NCBI GenBank assembly: GCA_013001365.1
Contig: JABDMQ010000133.1
Location: 1-8,318 of the forward strand
DNA length: 8,318 nt
Direction: 5' to 3'
Source of the DNA: Flavobacteriaceae bacterium
Lineage (GTDB): Bacteria; Bacteroidota; Bacteroidia; Flavobacteriales; Flavobacteriaceae
The notes under the pieces were generated by a model. That model worked only from the letters and a program-made list of their open reading frames with translations, did no database searches and was not told the origin of the DNA. This document shows positions 6,286 to 8,318 of this stretch, in pieces (the first letter of the stretch is position 1; each line of letters begins with the position of its first letter). Both the position numbers and the translations under genes were made by a program.

Positions 6286-7485
6286 TTAAAAGATCAAAAG
6301 GTTTATATCACTAGATTTAAGGTCGAACCAGTCTGCTACCGATTTACTTGTAAGTATGCCGTGATAGAAGTAAAGCCCATTCTTGAGGCCTTTCTCGAAT
6401 CTTAACGACTGTTCTAATCCGCCGTCTTCTGCAATCTTTAAGAGATAGGGCGTAAATATGTTACTGATCGATACAGAAGCAGACCTCGCATATCTAGCTG
6501 GTATATTTGGCACACAATAATGAATGACACCATGCTTGGTAAACGTCGGCGATTTATGGGTCGTGACTTCACTGGTTTCAAAACAACCACCCATGTCAAT
6601 ACTGACATCTATGATAACGGCACCATTTTTCATGCTTTCGACCATTTCTTCAGTAACGAGAATGGGCGAGCGGTTCTTTCCTCTAACAGCGCCAATTACT
6701 ACATCGCATCGTTTCAAGGATTTCATAAGGTTTTTTGGCTGAAGGGTAGAGGTGTAGAGCGGCCGACCCAGATTGGTCTGTATACAGCGTAGCTTTGTAA
6801 TGGAGTTGTCAAAGACCTTGACATTGGCCCCGAGTCCTAAAGCACTTCGTGCTGCAAATTCACCCACGGTTCCTGCGCCAAGTATAACTACTTCTGCTGG
6901 AGGTACACCACTTATATTTCCGAACATCAAGCCATTACCGCCATTAACGTTAGACAAGAGCTCTGAGGCTATGAGAATAGAGGAGGTGCCCGCAATCTCA
7001 CTAAGTGCCCTTACTGCAGGAAAAGCGCCGTCTTCATCCCTGATAAACTCGAACGCAAGGGCAGTTATTCTTTTTGATGCCAACGCCTCAAAGTACTTCT
7101 TGGTTTGCGTTTTCATCTGCAAGGCCGAAATTAGGATAGCTTGCGGATTGATCAGTTTTATTTCATCTATGGATGGCGGCTCTACTTTAAGTATCATTGG
7201 GCAGGAAAATACCTTGGCAGTGTCTTTTGTGATCTCTGCTCCGGCTTCGCTGTAGTCTGTATCACTGAACTTAGCACCAGTTCCTGCACCAGACTCCATT
7301 AGCACGCGATGACCGTTATTGATAAGCGCTGAGACAGCATCTGGTGTTAAACACACCCGCTTCTCTTGAAAAGAGGTCTCTTTTGGAATTCCAATGAAAA
7401 GGTTACCCTTTTTCTTGAGGACCTCGATCATTTCTTCTTGAGGCAACAATTGTTCTTTGGTAAAGGGTGTTAGCTTCTTTGCCAT
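6286..7485 (-). CDS. ald: Alanine dehydrogenase / PntA-family NAD-dependent protein
   Basis: The product has 399 residues and spans both AlaDh/PNT domains. The N-terminal domain carries IGIPKE (31-36), the EKRVCLTP motif with R43 matching the pyruvate-binding R15 of Bacillus alanine dehydrogenase, and K100 in ILKVEPP matching the catalytic-site lysine. The Rossmann domain has GAGTVG at 203-208 and an acidic D226 at the end of the second strand, indicating NAD rather than NADP. DVSIDMGGCFET (293-304) matches the family's DVAIDQGG segment. Alanine dehydrogenases reversibly convert L-alanine to pyruvate plus ammonia with NAD. It is longer than the usual ~370 residues, with a ~28-residue N-terminal extension. 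The family's catalytic histidine (YLHLA) appears as Q123 in SALQM, so the exact reaction is less certain than the fold. An out-of-frame ATG at 7489-7487 lies just upstream of the chosen start. It leads the operon with the following 123-aa gene. Confidence 0.9.
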   Translation of the reverse strand: MAKKLTPFTKEQLLPQEEMIEVLKKKGNLFIGIPKETSFQEKRVCLTPDAVSALINNGHRVLMESGAGTGAKFSDTDYSEAGAEITKDTAKVFSCPMILKVEPPSIDEIKLINPQAILISALQMKTQTKKYFEALASKRITALAFEFIRDEDGAFPAVRALSEIAGTSSILIASELLSNVNGGNGLMFGNISGVPPAEVVILGAGTVGEFAARSALGLGANVKVFDNSITKLRCIQTNLGRPLYTSTLQPKNLMKSLKRCDVVIGAVRGKNRSPILVTEEMVESMKNGAVIIDVSIDMGGCFETSEVTTHKSPTFTKHGVIHYCVPNIPARYARSASVSISNIFTPYLLKIAEDGGLEQSLRFEKGLKNGLYFYHGILTSKSVADWFDLKSSDINLLIF

Positions 7486-7504
7486 GCATCGTGATTAGTA
7501 TTAG

Positions 7505-7536
7505 CAAATTACGAATAATTAGAGTTATGAACCAAA
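7505..7536 (-). promoter_or_regulatory. Candidate promoter of the alanine dehydrogenase operon
   Basis: On the minus strand TTTG (7536-7533) is followed after 21 nt by TAATTTG (7511-7505), close to the Bacteroidota -33 TTTG / -7 TAnnTTTG consensus with one base missing in the -7 spacer. The -7 box is 20 bp upstream of the start codon at 7485, giving a short leader of about 15 nt. The -33 box overlaps the U-tract of the preceding terminator. It is a motif match in the right place, not proven. Confidence 0.5.
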
Positions 7537-7568
7537 AAAACCACCTCTGGGCATTCAAAGGTGGTTTT
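7534..7568 (-). terminator. Intrinsic terminator of the membrane-protein transcription unit
   Basis: AGGTGGTTTT (7559-7568) pairs with AAAACCACCT (7537-7546), a perfect 10-bp stem with a 12-nt loop. Read on the minus strand, the stem is followed by a run of seven T (7540-7534). It lies 24 bp beyond the stop codon of the membrane protein gene (7592) and ahead of the alanine dehydrogenase promoter, so it separates the two minus-strand units. Confidence 0.88.
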
Positions 7569-7591
7569 CTATAGTATTAAGGTCTTTGTAT

Positions 7592-8134
7592 TTAAAAATA
7601 ATCCTTAAGCTTGCCTAAGATACCTTTTGGTCTCATTGTAAATTCGTCTTCCAATTCTTGAAGGCTCTTATTGGCATTCATTTTATTGAACATTTTTGCT
7701 CGTATCAAATATATGGAAGGTATTATTATTGCCATCATAGGAAGTAAGTAAATAGTATGAAACTCGTCCATTGGGTCCGTTTCATGAGCATATGCTGAAA
7801 CCAGTTGGAATGAGAACATTGCAATTGGTACCAAAATGGCATGGTACCACCAATGCCTGCAAGTAAAGAACCAAACGAACAAAAGGAGTAGTGGAACAAA
7901 TTTCATCATTAACACCCATGCAGCCGCATTGGCATCCTGATAGAATTTACTTTCGAACGTAAATAAAAAAGTGTCCCAAGTTGGTGTACTCGGAACACTT
8001 TCATAAGAATAAAAGATAAAAGGAGTAATAGCAATTAATGTTGCCACTAAACTACCTAATACCAAGTTCTTTCTAGCCGTTTGGCGTCGGCTTAAGTTTT
8101 GATTTGTCAACTTGTTGTGTGTTGTCATCATCAT
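7592..8134 (-). CDS. Four-helix integral membrane protein of unknown function
   Basis: The open frame extends up to an ATG at 8167, but the residues before the triple ATG at 8134-8126 look like an out-of-frame reading of the overlapping lipoprotein gene. I therefore place the start at one of those three ATGs, giving 178-180 residues. Counting from 8134, hydrophobic helices lie at about 23-42, 72-91, 96-115 and 125-144. FFTCRHWWYHA joins helices 2 and 3, and an acidic loop HETDPMDEF precedes helix 4. The C-terminus is amphipathic and charged (SLQELEDEF, GKLKDYF) and probably cytoplasmic. The basic N-terminus (SRRQTARKN) fits an inside location. I know similar uncharacterised proteins from Flavobacteriaceae but no function. 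The gene overlaps the upstream lipoprotein gene by about 56-62 nt in another frame, so the pair is probably co-expressed. A terminator follows it. Confidence 0.78.
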   Translation of the reverse strand: MMMTTHNKLTNQNLSRRQTARKNLVLGSLVATLIAITPFIFYSYESVPSTPTWDTFLFTFESKFYQDANAAAWVLMMKFVPLLLLFVWFFTCRHWWYHAILVPIAMFSFQLVSAYAHETDPMDEFHTIYLLPMMAIIIPSIYLIRAKMFNKMNANKSLQELEDEFTMRPKGILGKLKDYF

Positions 8135-8213
8135 TGATGCTGTTTGGTGTGCAAGATGCAAACGCAAACATACCGACCAACGCTAGTGCGTAAAAGATCT
8201 TTCTTGTTTTCAT
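8073..8213 (-). CDS. Small lipoprotein (46 aa), hypothetical
   Basis: Minus-strand translation from the ATG at 8213 to the TAG at 8075-8073 gives 46 residues. The N-terminus has a basic start (MKTRK), a hydrophobic core (IFYALALVGMFAFA) and the lipobox FASC with the acylated cysteine at residue 21, a textbook signal peptidase II signal. The mature part is only 26 residues: CTPNSINDDDN, then QQVDKSKLKPTPNG. The acidic DDD at residues 28-30, shortly after the cysteine, could act like the acidic surface-export signals described for flavobacterial lipoproteins, but this is inference. The 3' part overlaps the membrane protein gene in a different frame. Similar tiny lipoproteins occur in flavobacteria; I know no function. 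The perfect lipobox makes a chance ORF unlikely. Confidence 0.75.
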   Translation of the reverse strand: MKTRKIFYALALVGMFAFASCTPNSINDDDNTQQVDKSKLKPTPNG

Positions 8214-8267
8214 AATTCAAGGGATTTAATTAATTAATTGCAGCTAATTTAGCTAATACCTTGAATT
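8214..8267 (-). promoter_or_regulatory. Inverted repeat in the lipoprotein leader, ending at the start codon
   Basis: In the minus-strand transcript AATTCAAGG (8267-8259) can pair with CCTTGAATT (8222-8214), a perfect 9-bp stem whose 3' arm ends on the base before the ATG at 8213. The 36-nt loop contains a second inverted repeat, AGCTAAATTAGCT (8254-8242). A further TTTCAAGG copy (8276-8269) could compete for the same 3' arm. This could modulate translation initiation or be a protein-binding site; there is no direct evidence. No clear promoter was seen in 8214-8318. Confidence 0.35.
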
Positions 8268-8318
8268 GCCTTGAAACCCAATTGTTAAAAAAATGTTAAA
8301 CATGCCTAAAACAAAGGG

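Noticed and set aside
6773..7255. 160-codon plus-strand ORF antisense to the alanine dehydrogenase gene
   Set aside because: It is the complement of a well-conserved coding frame and shows no domain-like pattern; shadow ORF.
8063..8134. Programmed frameshift fusing the lipoprotein to the membrane protein
   Set aside because: No slippery heptamer followed by structure was seen, both frames have plausible starts of their own, and overlapping genes explain the arrangement more simply.
8135..8167. N-terminal extension of the membrane protein to the ATG at 8167
   Set aside because: These codons overlap the lipobox region of the lipoprotein gene and read as an uncharacteristic His/Leu stretch; the triple ATG at 8134-8126 is a better start.
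1..8318. CRISPR array, tRNA/rRNA genes, insertion sequences, prophage or defence genes
   Set aside because: No short regularly spaced identical repeats with unique spacers, no cloverleaf-like element, and no transposase, integrase or nuclease-like reading frame were seen; the only tandem repeats are the protein-coding ones in the lyase.

Overview
The window looks like chromosomal DNA from a member of the Flavobacteriaceae (Bacteroidota), probably an environmental or marine strain. The evidence is AT-rich sequence, little sign of Shine-Dalgarno sites, a promoter with a TTTG / TAnnTTTG-like architecture, a very large secreted enzyme ending in a type IX secretion (T9SS) sorting domain, and small proteins of a flavobacterial type. 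I recognised families by reading the sequence; no database search was made.

Layout. (1) 1-1477, minus strand: a multi-pass polysaccharide flippase (WzxC/TuaB-like, PST family), cut by the left edge. (2) 1478-1982: a 505-bp AT-rich divergent intergenic region with no convincing gene. (3) 1983-5858, plus strand: a 1291-residue secreted modular pectate-lyase-like protein. Its order is signal peptide, PL1 beta-helix, calcium-binding-type Asp-rich linker, two BIG_2 Ig-like domains, a further Bacteroidota Ig-like module, six ~70-residue PKD/Ig-like repeats, and a T9SS type A C-terminal domain. (4) 5883-5913: a strong hairpin that serves as a shared terminator for the convergent genes. (5) 5914-7485, minus strand: a two-gene operon, an alanine dehydrogenase/PntA-family gene followed with no gap (TAA directly abutting ATG) by a 123-aa membrane-anchored protein. 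(6) 7505-7568: the operon promoter, which overlaps the terminator of the next unit. (7) 7592-8213, minus strand: a 46-codon lipoprotein gene overlapping out of frame with a four-helix membrane protein gene.

How they work together. The lyase would be exported by Sec and T9SS and probably degrades pectin-like polyuronate outside the cell. No SusC/SusD pair is present, so this is not visibly a polysaccharide utilisation locus. The divergent flippase suggests the left flank enters a surface-polysaccharide cluster, but only one gene is visible. The alanine dehydrogenase-like operon and the lipoprotein/membrane-protein pair look like ordinary flavobacterial chromosome.

Nothing here is a demonstrably new system. 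The points most worth a second look are the tiny lipoprotein gene hidden in an overlap, a start-codon-proximal inverted repeat in its leader, the alternating cysteine pattern in the lyase repeats, and a His-to-Gln change at a catalytic position of the alanine dehydrogenase homologue.
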